Part shown: positions 1 to 9,120 of the stretch, in pieces | How the letters are laid out: the number at the start of each line of letters is the position of its first letter | How positions within the stretch are numbered: the stretch's first letter is position 1 | NCBI RefSeq assembly: GCF_028710345.1 | Contig: NZ_JAQTUH010000005.1 | Location: 62,001 to 126,000, forward strand | DNA from: Sulfuricurvum sp. | Lineage (GTDB): Bacteria > Campylobacterota > Campylobacteria > Campylobacterales > Sulfurimonadaceae | Direction: 5' to 3' | Length of the DNA: 64,000 bases | The notes under the pieces: generated by a model | The model's input: only the letters and a program-made list of their open reading frames with translations | Databases searched by the model: none | What the model was told of the DNA's origin: nothing | Translations under genes and position numbers: made by a program

Positions 1-341
1 ATAAGAGTGTGACGTTTATCAATATTCTCGATTTTGAGAGTGATTTGATGATTCCGACACTCTCTTTGAAATACCTCGAAAAAACCGATTTTGTTCATGG
101 CAAAAGTTTTAATGAACTGATAAATCTCCAATGTGCGGCGACAAAGGAGAGTTTAGTTTTAAGTGGTGTTCCAACCGACCAGTTGAGTTTTGAAAAAATT
201 GATGAAGCTAATATTGGAACGATGATCCTTTACTATGAACTCTTAACGTCTGTTGTTGGTGCGATGATGGAGATAAATCCATACGATCAGCCAGGTGTTG
301 AACTGGGCAAACAGATTCTCTACAAAAAATTTGATACGTGA
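1..341 (+). CDS. pgi: Glucose-6-phosphate isomerase, C-terminal part (5' end outside window)
   Basis: The reading frame is open from the first bases of the window and ends at the TGA at 339-341, so only about 112 C-terminal residues are visible. The segment NPYDQPGVELGK matches the conserved C-terminal signature of phosphoglucose isomerase. The enzyme interconverts glucose-6-phosphate and fructose-6-phosphate. The stop lies 7 bases before the start of the downstream phosphorylase gene, so the two are probably co-transcribed and link glycogen breakdown to glycolysis. Identity is sure from the signature; the N-terminal active site cannot be seen. Confidence 0.93.
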   Translation, partial: KSVTFINILDFESDLMIPTLSLKYLEKTDFVHGKSFNELINLQCAATKESLVLSGVPTDQLSFEKIDEANIGTMILYYELLTSVVGAMMEINPYDQPGVELGKQILYKKFDT

Positions 342-348
342 GGTTACT

Positions 349-1992
349 ATGATTTTACATGATTATGAAATTGACCCCAAATATACAACATGTGTCGCTT
401 ATTTTTCGATGGAGTTTGCTATCCATCAAGCACTCAAAATTTATTCTGGGGGATTAGGATTCTTAGCCGGTTCGCATATGCGAAGTGCCTACGATCTACG
501 TCAAAATGTTGTCGGAGTCGGTATTCTTTGGAGTTTTGGATACTATGACCAATCACGTCATGAAGACCGCTCTTTAGAAGCGGAATTTATCCGTAAACAT
601 TATTATTTCCTTGAAGATTTAGGGATACAGGCTACGGTACATCTTCATTCTCAAGATGTTTACATCAAAGCTTTTTATCTTCCCGCCAATATTTTTAGTT
701 CAGCTCCTATGATTTTGCTCTCTACCGATATCCCTGAAAATGATTTTTTGGCCCGTACTATTACTCATAAACTCTATGATAATAATGAGGAGACACGTAT
801 CTCTCAAGAGATCGTATTGGGAATCGGTGGTGTAAAAGTTCTTGATGCGCTTAGACAGCCGATTGATATTTATCATATGAACGAAGGGCATGCAATGCCG
901 CTTGTTTTTGAACTTTATGCCAAATATCAAAATATGGACGAAGTCAAAAAACGGGTTGTATTTACAACCCATACCCCTGAAGATGCGGGAAATGAACAAC
1001 ATAATATCAATCTGCTCCATAAATTCGGATTTTTTGACGGGTTGCAGTTAGATACGGTACGTTCGATTATGAAAATGGAAAATGATGAGATGTTTAATCT
1101 TACTATCGGAGCATTGCGTTCGAGTAAAATCACCAATGCTGTTTCCAAAATGCACGGTGAAGTAGCAAATCGTATGTGGCTCGATTGTGTAGGTCGTTCT
1201 GAAATTATCCATATTACCAATGCTCAAAATCGTCGTTTTTGGACAGATGGAGGGATGCTTACTGCTCTTGATGATCATGAGGATTATGCCCTTATCGGAA
1301 GGAAAAAACACCTTAAACGAGAACTCTTTAATGTTGTTGCCGATCAAACGGGGAAAATGTTTAATCCAGATGTATTAACGATTGTGTGGGCACGTCGTTT
1401 TGCAGAATACAAACGTCCTGGATTGCTCAAGCACGATTTTGCCCGTTTTAAAAAGCTACTAGAACGCAAGGAAAAGCCGATTCAGGTTATATGGGCAGGA
1501 AAACCCTATCCATTTGATACGAATGCTGTCAATGCATTTAATGAATTGATTCATATTAGTCATGGAATAAAAAATATGGCGGTATTGGTAGGCTATGAGC
1601 TTGAACTCTCTCGAATTTTGAAAAAAGGGTCAGACGTATGGCTTAATACTCCGCGTGTTTCTCGTGAAGCGAGTGGAACGAGCGGTATGACAGCGAGCAT
1701 GAATGGATCTATTCACTTTTCAACGAATGATGGATGGCATCCTGAATATGCAAAACATGGTATCAATGCATTTACTATCCCCGAAATAGATCATACTACC
1801 CCTATAGAGGTACAAGATCGTGAAGATAATAAAAATTTGATGGATATTTTAGAAAATGAAATAATCCCAATGTATTACGATCATGTTGAGCAGTGGACAC
1901 AAATTATGAAAAATACGATGAGCGATGTTATCCCCGCATTTGACTCAGGGCGAATGGCACATGAGTATTATGTGAAGATGTATACCATTTAA
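349..1992 (+). CDS. glgP: Alpha-glucan (glycogen) phosphorylase family protein
   Basis: A GT35 phosphorylase-family protein of 547 aa, of the short bacterial branch. The ATG at 349 is preferred because GTGAGG just upstream is a good ribosome site and an upstream in-frame ATG at 295 lies inside pgi. Visible motifs: YSGGLGFLAG near residue 32, NEGHA near 178, the WARRFAEYKRPGLL segment near 355, and EASGTSGM at 440-447. In phosphorylases the residue after this motif is the lysine that holds pyridoxal phosphate; here it is Thr448. The family releases glucose-1-phosphate from glycogen, which pgm on the other strand would convert to glucose-6-phosphate. The missing lysine leaves open that it uses another chemistry; the family call is firm, the activity is not. 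Confidence 0.85.
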   Translation: MILHDYEIDPKYTTCVAYFSMEFAIHQALKIYSGGLGFLAGSHMRSAYDLRQNVVGVGILWSFGYYDQSRHEDRSLEAEFIRKHYYFLEDLGIQATVHLHSQDVYIKAFYLPANIFSSAPMILLSTDIPENDFLARTITHKLYDNNEETRISQEIVLGIGGVKVLDALRQPIDIYHMNEGHAMPLVFELYAKYQNMDEVKKRVVFTTHTPEDAGNEQHNINLLHKFGFFDGLQLDTVRSIMKMENDEMFNLTIGALRSSKITNAVSKMHGEVANRMWLDCVGRSEIIHITNAQNRRFWTDGGMLTALDDHEDYALIGRKKHLKRELFNVVADQTGKMFNPDVLTIVWARRFAEYKRPGLLKHDFARFKKLLERKEKPIQVIWAGKPYPFDTNAVNAFNELIHISHGIKNMAVLVGYELELSRILKKGSDVWLNTPRVSREASGTSGMTASMNGSIHFSTNDGWHPEYAKHGINAFTIPEIDHTTPIEVQDREDNKNLMDILENEIIPMYYDHVEQWTQIMKNTMSDVIPAFDSGRMAHEYYVKMYTI

Positions 1993-3623
1993 AACAGCTT
2001 CGATACCATCGTCTGTGCTTCAGCAATGATAGTATTGAGATGTTCGCGTGAGATAAAGCTCTCGGCATAGATTTTATAGATTGGTTCTGTCCCTGAGGGG
2101 CGGAGGGCAAACCATCCGTTTTCGGTTACCACTTTTAGCCCCCCGATGGAGGCGTTGTTTCCAGGGGCTTTGGTGAGGATTGATAGTATCGGCTCACCTG
2201 CTAGGGTTTGCTCTTTGACATCTTCTGGGCTGAGATTTTTAAGAACCATCCGTTGTATAGCATCGGCAGGGGCATCGATGCGTGTGTACAACGGTGCACC
2301 GAATTTTTGGGTGAGCTCATGATAGTGTTCACCCGGATCACGTCCTGTTACGGCAAGTATCTCAGCTGAGAGAAGGGTGAGGATAATGCCGTCTTTATCG
2401 GTACTCCATACTGTGCCATCATGACGTAAGAAACTCGCCCCAGCACTCTCTTCTCCGCCGAAAAACAGTTTCCCCTCGGTGAGTCCCTCTACGAACCATT
2501 TGAAACCGACGGGAACTTCGATTACTTTTCTATCCAATGATGCGGCAACGCGATCAATCATCGAGCTGCTTACCAATGTTTTTCCAATCCCCAAATCACG
2601 GCTCCATTGGGGGCGATGGCGTGCGAGATAATCGATGGCGACACTGAGATAGTGGTTGGGATTCATGAGCCCGACACTTTTGGTAACGATGCCGTGACGG
2701 TCAAAATCAGTATCGTTTCCAAAAGCAATATCAAACGAATCTTTCATTGCGACCAAACCTGCCATCGCGTAGGGTGAAGAGCAATCCATACGCACTTTAC
2801 CGTCTTTGTCACAATGCATAAAAGAGAATGTTGAGTCGAGAGTATCGTGAAATATCTCCATATTGAGATTATAGTGCTCTTTAATCGCGTGATAATACAC
2901 CATACCCGCACCACCCATTGCATCGGCTCCGATATGGATACCGGATGCTGCAATAGCGTCCATATTTATGACGTTTTGCAAATCTTCTACGTAAGGGGTG
3001 ATGTAATCATATTCGATAATATTAGAGGCAGTGTGAACCTCATCGAGGAAGAGTTTTTGTACATCATGCAGTTGGTTCTCCATGATTGCATTAGCTCTTT
3101 TTTCAATCCAGTCGGTGACATCGGTATCGGCAGGTCCGCCGTGTGGAGGGTTGTATTTGAATCCGCCATCACTAGGAGGATTATGGGATGGGGTGATAAC
3201 GATACCATCACACAGTGCTGTGGCGGTACGATTATGGGTCAAAATGGCGTGAGAGATGACGGGAGTGGGGGTATAGCCACCCTCTTTAGCTATTTTAACA
3301 TCTACTCCGTTGGCTGCTAGAACCTGTAATGCACTGATTTGAGCAGGATAGGAGAGGGGGTGGGTATCGATGCCGATAAAGAGCGTCCCACTGATTTTGG
3401 CGTGTTTACGGTAATCACACACTGCTTGGGTGACAGCAAAGATATGGGTTTCGTTAAAACTGTTGAGTAGTGATGAACCTCGATGCCCTGATGTACCGAA
3501 ACTGATACGTTCTTCATTGTCTGCACTGTTTGGAATATTGGTGTAATACTCACTGATGAGTTGAGGGATATTGGTGAGTGCTGATTTGGGAACTTGTTTG
3601 CCTGCATAAGGGTGGATGCTCAT
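1989..3623 (-). CDS. pgm: Phosphoglucomutase (alpha-D-glucose phosphate-specific)
   Basis: A 544-aa protein, close in length to E. coli Pgm (546 aa). It interconverts glucose-1-phosphate and glucose-6-phosphate in the cytoplasm. It carries TSGHRGSS near residue 45, the phosphoserine loop ITPSHNPPSDGGFKY near 143, the metal-binding loop GNDTDFDRHG near 303, the sugar loop GGEESAGAS near 392 and the phosphate-binding RPSGTEPIYK near the C-terminus. It faces the phosphorylase gene tail to tail with a 4-base overlap of the ends, and is divergent from the GH15-like gene. The intergenic side holds one copy of the 94-bp structured repeat. Confidence 0.96.
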   Translation of the reverse strand: MSIHPYAGKQVPKSALTNIPQLISEYYTNIPNSADNEERISFGTSGHRGSSLLNSFNETHIFAVTQAVCDYRKHAKISGTLFIGIDTHPLSYPAQISALQVLAANGVDVKIAKEGGYTPTPVISHAILTHNRTATALCDGIVITPSHNPPSDGGFKYNPPHGGPADTDVTDWIEKRANAIMENQLHDVQKLFLDEVHTASNIIEYDYITPYVEDLQNVINMDAIAASGIHIGADAMGGAGMVYYHAIKEHYNLNMEIFHDTLDSTFSFMHCDKDGKVRMDCSSPYAMAGLVAMKDSFDIAFGNDTDFDRHGIVTKSVGLMNPNHYLSVAIDYLARHRPQWSRDLGIGKTLVSSSMIDRVAASLDRKVIEVPVGFKWFVEGLTEGKLFFGGEESAGASFLRHDGTVWSTDKDGIILTLLSAEILAVTGRDPGEHYHELTQKFGAPLYTRIDAPADAIQRMVLKNLSPEDVKEQTLAGEPILSILTKAPGNNASIGGLKVVTENGWFALRPSGTEPIYKIYAESFISREHLNTIIAEAQTMVSKLF

Positions 3624-3645
3624 AAACTCTCTCTTTTTTTACTAA

Positions 3646-3739
3646 GATGTTATACACTAAAACGAATATATCCGTTTTAGTGACAAGGACTAAAGTCCTT
3701 TGTAATCCCCTAAAGCTACAAAAACTGTGTTTTTGAGAA
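3646..3739. repeat. 94-bp dispersed structured repeat, copy A
   Basis: This copy lies between pgm and the GH15-like gene. A second copy of exactly the same length is at 42155-42248, with 11 substitutions in 94 positions. It contains a 10-bp perfect stem (CACTAAAACG / CGTTTTAGTG), a second stem (ACAAGGAC / GTCCTTTGT with one bulged base), then an almost invariant tail holding CTAAAGCTACAAAAACT. Two base pairs of the second stem differ between copies in a compensating way (A-T to G-C). This indicates selection for a folded DNA or RNA element rather than chance similarity. Confidence 0.8.
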
Positions 3740-3831
3740 ATATACTGATTTAATTTTACCATGTTAGAAATAAAAGTGTGGGGTAGATTGGGTTACAATA
3801 ACAGATACTTTTTATAAAATATGGATACTCC

Positions 3832-6789
3832 TTGATAGATTTAGAATTACTTGAACACCATTTTAAGACCATTAATACCATCATCCTCTCTCGTCAAGAT
3901 GCCGTAACGGGTTTATTACCTGCAAGTACGGCAATCACTGCGCATGGGGATTATACCGATGCATGGGTGCGAGACAACGTTTACAGTATTATGAGTGTGT
4001 GGGGGTTGGCACTCTCATACAAAAAAGTAGATCCGACACACCCTCGAAGCTATCTTTTGAGTCAAAGCGTCGTGAAGTTGATGCGTGGGTTACTAAGTTC
4101 GATGATGCGCCAAAGTAATCGGCTAGAAGCTTTTAAATACTCGCTCGATCCGATGGATGCCCTTCATGCTAAATATGGAACTCATACCGGATTAGCGGTT
4201 GTCGGTGATGATGAATGGGGACATTTACAGCTCGATGCTACGTCGCTTTATTTGCTCATGATGGCACAAATGATCGAATCGGGATTGAACCTCATCTATA
4301 GTACGGATGAAGTTGATTTCGTCCAAAATCTGGTTCATTACATTAGTCGGGCATATTGTGTACCTGATTATGGTATTTGGGAGAGGGGAAACAAGATCAA
4401 TCACGGTGCTACGGAGATTAACTGTAGCTCAGTAGGGATGGCTAAAGCGGCACTCGAAGCAATGGATGGATTTAATCTTTTTGGTAAGATAGATTCTCAA
4501 GAAGGGGTTATCCATGTTGTCCCCAGTGATATCGCCCGCTCTCGTTTAACCCTCCAGTCCCTTCTCCCTCGTGAGTCTAATTCTAAAGAGACCGATGCTG
4601 CGCTTCTTAGCATCATCGGTTATCCCGCATATGCAATCGAAGATACTCAACTGCATCAACAAACACGTGAGAAGGTCCTCAAAAAACTAGAAGGAAAATA
4701 TGGGTGTAAACGGTTTTTACTTGACGGACACCAAAGTGCACTTGAAGATTCATCGCGTCTACACTATGAACCCTCAGAACTGCGTGAATTCGAAGATATA
4801 GAATCAGAATGGCCCCTCTTTTTTACCTATCTATTGCTCGATGCTTTGATACGGGGTGATAAAGAAGAGATTAGTATTTGGTATGAAAAACTAAAGCCCC
4901 TTTTTGTTGAACAAGATGGTGAATTTTTATTACCGGAACTCTATGCGCTCCCTCGTGAATTGATTGAGGCAGAGAAACTCTCTCCCGGTTCTCAAAAACG
5001 GTTACCTAATGAAAACATCCCCTTGGTCTGGGGACAAAGTCTTTTTATTTTGTGTGAATTAATGCTCGATGGACTTTTGCAACCAAATGATATCGATCCC
5101 CTGAATCGGCGTGGACGTTTAGGTCATCAGAACCACACAACTCCATTGGTAGCGATATTGGCTGAAAACCGTTCAATCAAAGAAAAATTGTCTGCATTAG
5201 GGATTATGAGTGAAACGATAGATGAGTTGCAAAATGTCAAAATTCTAAATGCTTCAATACTTTCAGAGGTGCATACCAAAATCGGTAAAAACCTAAAATT
5301 ATCACTCAGCGGAAGAACTTTCGCGGTGACACGGACCATTACCACCTCACGTTTGTATCTCTTATCGGGTCATCGGGTTCTATTTCTCCCCTATTATTTT
5401 AATCCTCAAGGGTTTTATTTTAGTTATGACAACACCCTTTTGGCTGAACATTTCCGTTCATCATTAAAATTTCTCGATAAACACTGGAATCGAAGTGCTC
5501 AACCGATTGTCCCTTTTTTAGTTCGTGAAGATATGCTTCAAGAAGGTGAAATTATTGTTGAACTTCTTCGAGAAGTGTGCGGTAGTAGTGAGATTGAAAC
5601 GGGAGAAGTGGAAGCTTTATTGCAACGTGCTGCTATTGAGCGCATAGAGTATTTGAATGAATTTAATCCGCAAAATTTCGAACTCGAAAAAAATATTATC
5701 CCCGAATCATCGATGAGTCATCAGCTTTACGAAGCCGCTACAACCTCTCATTCATGGTCGGTGATGCGTCGAATGTCTGATTTAATCGGGAGTTATGATG
5801 ATCGTATCGAAGATGCATTGATTGATATTGTCATCCGTCAAAAACGTTTAGCGGTAGGTAGAGCATATAGTGAACAGGCGACCTTTTCAAAACCCCATGA
5901 TAGTATGGCTATTATTAAAACCATTTCCGAATTTTGCGGTGATAATCTCGCTGAGAGGGTATTGACACAGGAAATATTGTTGCATTTAGGGGAGCTTATA
6001 CGTCATGAACCTGAACTTTTTACCAACATGTTAACGCTACGTACTTGGTATTTTGTGCAACTTTTGGTGGGGCATATTAGTCGAGAAGAGCACTTGGCGA
6101 TGGGGGATGCTTATCAAAGATTGCTTGATTTACCACCTCATGCCATCTACAATCGGCTCCGTAATATTTTAAAGTCATTTGCCCTCGAAGTGACACAGTT
6201 GATCGATCAAGAGAATCTTCATGCTTCAGGGGTGAGTACGTTAGAGGGTATCGCCATGGCTCCATTAGAAAATACACCCAGTGATATTGAAAACTGGCAT
6301 TTATGGCGTGAACAGATGGGGATGGTAGGAAATCTCACCTCACTCTTTTATAAAAATGTTTGGCATTTGCTTCAACAATGTAAAGGGCTTGTTATCGGAG
6401 ACAAATACAGTATACAAAGCCGTATAGGTGCTGATTTGACACTTGATTCTACCGCTGGAGAACAAAACTTTGCCCTACGAATTGATTCACTGTTGCAAGG
6501 GATTCATGCACCTGATTATCGTCAGCTGAATATCGAAGCGATTGAATCACTGTCGCGTTTATTACGTCAAAGCCCTGAATTGCATATCAATAATGACCTG
6601 ATTTTAGATGTCTTGATCGGTCATGCCGTCCGTATTGCATGGAAACAGTATAAGGGATTGGAACATTATGATGAAGAACGAGGATTAGCATGGGAATCAT
6701 TTTATAAACTTTCACCACGTGAGAGTGACAAAGCTTTTGCTGAAGCATTTATCTATCTATTGACCCCTGAGGAGAATTCACATGAGTAA
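3832..6789 (+). CDS. GH15-related / phosphorylase kinase alpha-beta-like protein
   Basis: A 985-aa protein starting with TTG at 3832; the upstream ATG at 3821 is out of frame and closes at once. The N-terminal half resembles the (alpha/alpha)6 glucoamylase-like domain of eukaryotic phosphorylase kinase alpha/beta subunits: TGLLPAS near residue 22, WVRDNVYSIMSVWGLAL near 46-62, PDYGIWERGNKINHGATEI near 178, and VWGQSLFIL near 400. GH15 enzymes hydrolyse glucose from alpha-glucan ends. It overlaps glk by 8 bases and lies near glgP and pgm, so a role in glucan use or in controlling phosphorylase is likely. The C-terminal 400 residues have no domain I can name. No signal peptide is seen, so it should be cytoplasmic. 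Confidence 0.8.
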   Translation: MIDLELLEHHFKTINTIILSRQDAVTGLLPASTAITAHGDYTDAWVRDNVYSIMSVWGLALSYKKVDPTHPRSYLLSQSVVKLMRGLLSSMMRQSNRLEAFKYSLDPMDALHAKYGTHTGLAVVGDDEWGHLQLDATSLYLLMMAQMIESGLNLIYSTDEVDFVQNLVHYISRAYCVPDYGIWERGNKINHGATEINCSSVGMAKAALEAMDGFNLFGKIDSQEGVIHVVPSDIARSRLTLQSLLPRESNSKETDAALLSIIGYPAYAIEDTQLHQQTREKVLKKLEGKYGCKRFLLDGHQSALEDSSRLHYEPSELREFEDIESEWPLFFTYLLLDALIRGDKEEISIWYEKLKPLFVEQDGEFLLPELYALPRELIEAEKLSPGSQKRLPNENIPLVWGQSLFILCELMLDGLLQPNDIDPLNRRGRLGHQNHTTPLVAILAENRSIKEKLSALGIMSETIDELQNVKILNASILSEVHTKIGKNLKLSLSGRTFAVTRTITTSRLYLLSGHRVLFLPYYFNPQGFYFSYDNTLLAEHFRSSLKFLDKHWNRSAQPIVPFLVREDMLQEGEIIVELLREVCGSSEIETGEVEALLQRAAIERIEYLNEFNPQNFELEKNIIPESSMSHQLYEAATTSHSWSVMRRMSDLIGSYDDRIEDALIDIVIRQKRLAVGRAYSEQATFSKPHDSMAIIKTISEFCGDNLAERVLTQEILLHLGELIRHEPELFTNMLTLRTWYFVQLLVGHISREEHLAMGDAYQRLLDLPPHAIYNRLRNILKSFALEVTQLIDQENLHASGVSTLEGIAMAPLENTPSDIENWHLWREQMGMVGNLTSLFYKNVWHLLQQCKGLVIGDKYSIQSRIGADLTLDSTAGEQNFALRIDSLLQGIHAPDYRQLNIEAIESLSRLLRQSPELHINNDLILDVLIGHAVRIAWKQYKGLEHYDEERGLAWESFYKLSPRESDKAFAEAFIYLLTPEENSHE

Positions 6790-7780
6790 TATACTTGCAG
6801 TAGACATCGGTGGAACAAAAACTATAGTTGCCCTTTTTGAAGTCGTAGATAATGTTTTGAACCTTAAGCATCAACATCAGTATGCGAGTCAATCGTTTAC
6901 CTCATTTAGCGATATTCTGGTCGATTTTAAAAAACGTTTTCTTACCACGAGTATTGATGCGGCGTCTCTTGGTGTTGCAGGACCCGTGATTGAGGGGAAT
7001 TGTAAAACAACTAATCTCCCATGGGGGATTAATGGCCGTGAACTAAAAAAACAGCTCAATACAACCAAAGTAAAATTACTCAATGATCTCGAAGCAACTG
7101 CCTATGGAATGCTCTATTTAGATGAAAATGAGTTTGTAGAACTTAACCCAAAAGCAAAAGTAACCCAAGGAAATCGTGCCGTTATCGCAGCAGGTACGGG
7201 TTTGGGGGAAGCACAATTGTTTTGGGATGGTGAGGGGTATCACCCTATCGGTTCAGAGGGGGGGCATTGTGATTTCGCACCCGTTTCTGTAGAGCAAGAT
7301 GCACTGCTTGTATGGTTGCGTAGCCAATACCCGAATCATGTGAGCTATGAGCGTATTTTGTCGGGACCTGGGATTGCCGCACTCTATGATTTTTTAGTTT
7401 CCAGCGGTTTTGCTAAAGAGAATGAGAAAATAAAACATCTTTCAGAGGATAGTGATCGCAGTGCGATGATTAGTCACTGTGCACTCGAAGAGAATGATCC
7501 GTTATGTCGAGAGACATTGAGGTTATTTGCAGAAATTTATGGAGCAGAAGCGGGCAATTTAGCCCTTAAATCGATGTCACTCGGAGGTGTATATATCGGC
7601 GGTGGGATAGCCCCTAAAATTTTGCCGTTTATCCGTTCTAGAGACTTTATGGATGCTTTTGTTAAAAAAGGGAGATTTGAGAAGATTTTAAGTGATATAC
7701 CGGTCAAAATCTCACTAAATCCAGAGACAGCACTTTTAGGTGCCGCCTATTATGCGAGAGATAGGTTATTGAAAAATTAG
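6782..7780 (+). CDS. glk: Glucokinase
   Basis: A 332-aa cytoplasmic hexokinase-fold enzyme that phosphorylates glucose with ATP. It starts with the phosphate-1 loop VDIGGTKT at residues 7-14, has LNDLEATAYG near 100 for sugar binding, an AGTGLGEA loop near 139, and SEGGHCDFAP near 159, which is typical of the E. coli Glk branch rather than ROK regulators. A C-terminal GGVYIGGGIAPKIL forms part of the adenosine site. The ATG at 6782 overlaps the GH15-like gene by 8 bases, so translation is probably coupled; glucose released upstream would feed this step. Confidence 0.93.
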   Translation: MSNILAVDIGGTKTIVALFEVVDNVLNLKHQHQYASQSFTSFSDILVDFKKRFLTTSIDAASLGVAGPVIEGNCKTTNLPWGINGRELKKQLNTTKVKLLNDLEATAYGMLYLDENEFVELNPKAKVTQGNRAVIAAGTGLGEAQLFWDGEGYHPIGSEGGHCDFAPVSVEQDALLVWLRSQYPNHVSYERILSGPGIAALYDFLVSSGFAKENEKIKHLSEDSDRSAMISHCALEENDPLCRETLRLFAEIYGAEAGNLALKSMSLGGVYIGGGIAPKILPFIRSRDFMDAFVKKGRFEKILSDIPVKISLNPETALLGAAYYARDRLLKN

Positions 7781-7903
7781 ATTAGTTAAATTATACTATT
7801 TTAAATATATTTTTGTGTAACATTATAGTAATGCCATTATGAGAACATAATAATGTGTTCTGATAAGACTATGGATCACGATAACTTTTAATGTAAAGGG
7901 GAA

Positions 7904-9115
7904 ATGATGAGTAGTAATATTATTACAATGGGTGGTGTAAAAAGCCTTAGAGATATTGATATAACTGGTAAAAAGGTGCTGATTCGTGTTGATTTTAACG
8001 TCCCGATGGATGGACAGTTTAATATTTCCGATGACAGTAGAATTCGTGCAGCTCTTCCAACGATCAACTATTGTATCGATCATAAAGTATGCTCCATTAC
8101 CTTGGTAAGTCATTTAGGTCAACCAAAAGGCGGCTATGATGAACGTTATACGCTCCGCCATATTCTCAAGCGATTAGAGCGGCTATTGGAGAAAAAAATC
8201 GAGTTCATTGATAATCTCGAAACCCTCAAAGAGGAAAATGCACACTGTTCGATTGAACGGATCTTTTTGCTTGAAAACATCCGTTTTTTTGAAGGTGAGA
8301 AGAAAAACGATCCCGTTTTTTGTCAACAATTAGCCGATCTATGTGATGTCTATGTTAATGACGCATTCGGGACATCTCACCGTAAAGACGCTTCGACTTA
8401 TGGAATCGCCGATTATGCACCGATTAAAGTAGCCGGATTTTTGATGATGCGAGAGATTGAAGCGTTTAGTAAAGCCCTCGAGAATCCAATCCGACCAATA
8501 GCTCTTATCGTTGGTGGTTCAAAAATCTCCTCAAAAATCACGTTGCTCACCTCAGTGATGCCGAAAATCGATAAGCTGATTATAGGTGGTGCTATGAGTA
8601 ATACCTTTTTAAAAGCATTGGGCTACGACATGAAAGCCTCCCTCGTAGAAGATGATTATGTAGATATCGCTAAAGATGTTTTGTTTGAAGCATTATCTAA
8701 AAATGTGAAAGTGTATCTCCCCGTCGATGTGGTCTCAACTGATTCTATCGAACATCCCGTCGATATTAAAATCACCCCCGTTCAAGATGTGTTGGATGGG
8801 TTTCATGCCGTCGATATCGGACCTGCAACATTGAAGCTTTTTTCTGAAGCTATTGAACTTTCAAACACTATTATCTGGAACGGACCGATGGGGATTTACG
8901 AAATAAGTCAATTTTCAAAAGGAACCTTTAGACTCGCGTCTATTATTGCAGATAGTTATGCTTTTAGTATTGTCGGAGGTGGGGATACCGCTGATGCTGT
9001 AGAGAAAGCGGGTGAAAAAGAGAAATTTAGTTTTATCTCCACTGGAGGGGGAGCGAGTTTAGAGCTTTTAGAGGGGAAAATTCTCCCCGGATTTGAAAAA
9101 CTGGATCGTAAATAA
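7904..9115 (+). CDS. pgk: Phosphoglycerate kinase
   Basis: A 403-aa cytoplasmic enzyme that makes ATP from 1,3-bisphosphoglycerate and ADP, or runs in reverse in gluconeogenesis and carbon fixation. Conserved blocks: RVDFNVP near residue 28, SHLGQPKGG near 68, LLENIRFFEGEKKNDP near 123, YVNDAFGTSHR near 150, and GGGDTADAVEKAG near 365 plus STGGGASLELLEGK for nucleotide binding. Two tandem ATG codons at 7904 and 7907 follow AAAGGGGAA; either can be the start. It is separated from glk by about 120 bases of AT-rich DNA, so it may have its own promoter. Confidence 0.96.
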   Translation: MMSSNIITMGGVKSLRDIDITGKKVLIRVDFNVPMDGQFNISDDSRIRAALPTINYCIDHKVCSITLVSHLGQPKGGYDERYTLRHILKRLERLLEKKIEFIDNLETLKEENAHCSIERIFLLENIRFFEGEKKNDPVFCQQLADLCDVYVNDAFGTSHRKDASTYGIADYAPIKVAGFLMMREIEAFSKALENPIRPIALIVGGSKISSKITLLTSVMPKIDKLIIGGAMSNTFLKALGYDMKASLVEDDYVDIAKDVLFEALSKNVKVYLPVDVVSTDSIEHPVDIKITPVQDVLDGFHAVDIGPATLKLFSEAIELSNTIIWNGPMGIYEISQFSKGTFRLASIIADSYAFSIVGGGDTADAVEKAGEKEKFSFISTGGGASLELLEGKILPGFEKLDRK

Positions 9116-9120
9116 AAATA

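Noticed and set aside
2847-3320. 157-codon open frame antisense to pgm
   Set aside because: It is a shadow of pgm codons; no start signal and no conserved motif.
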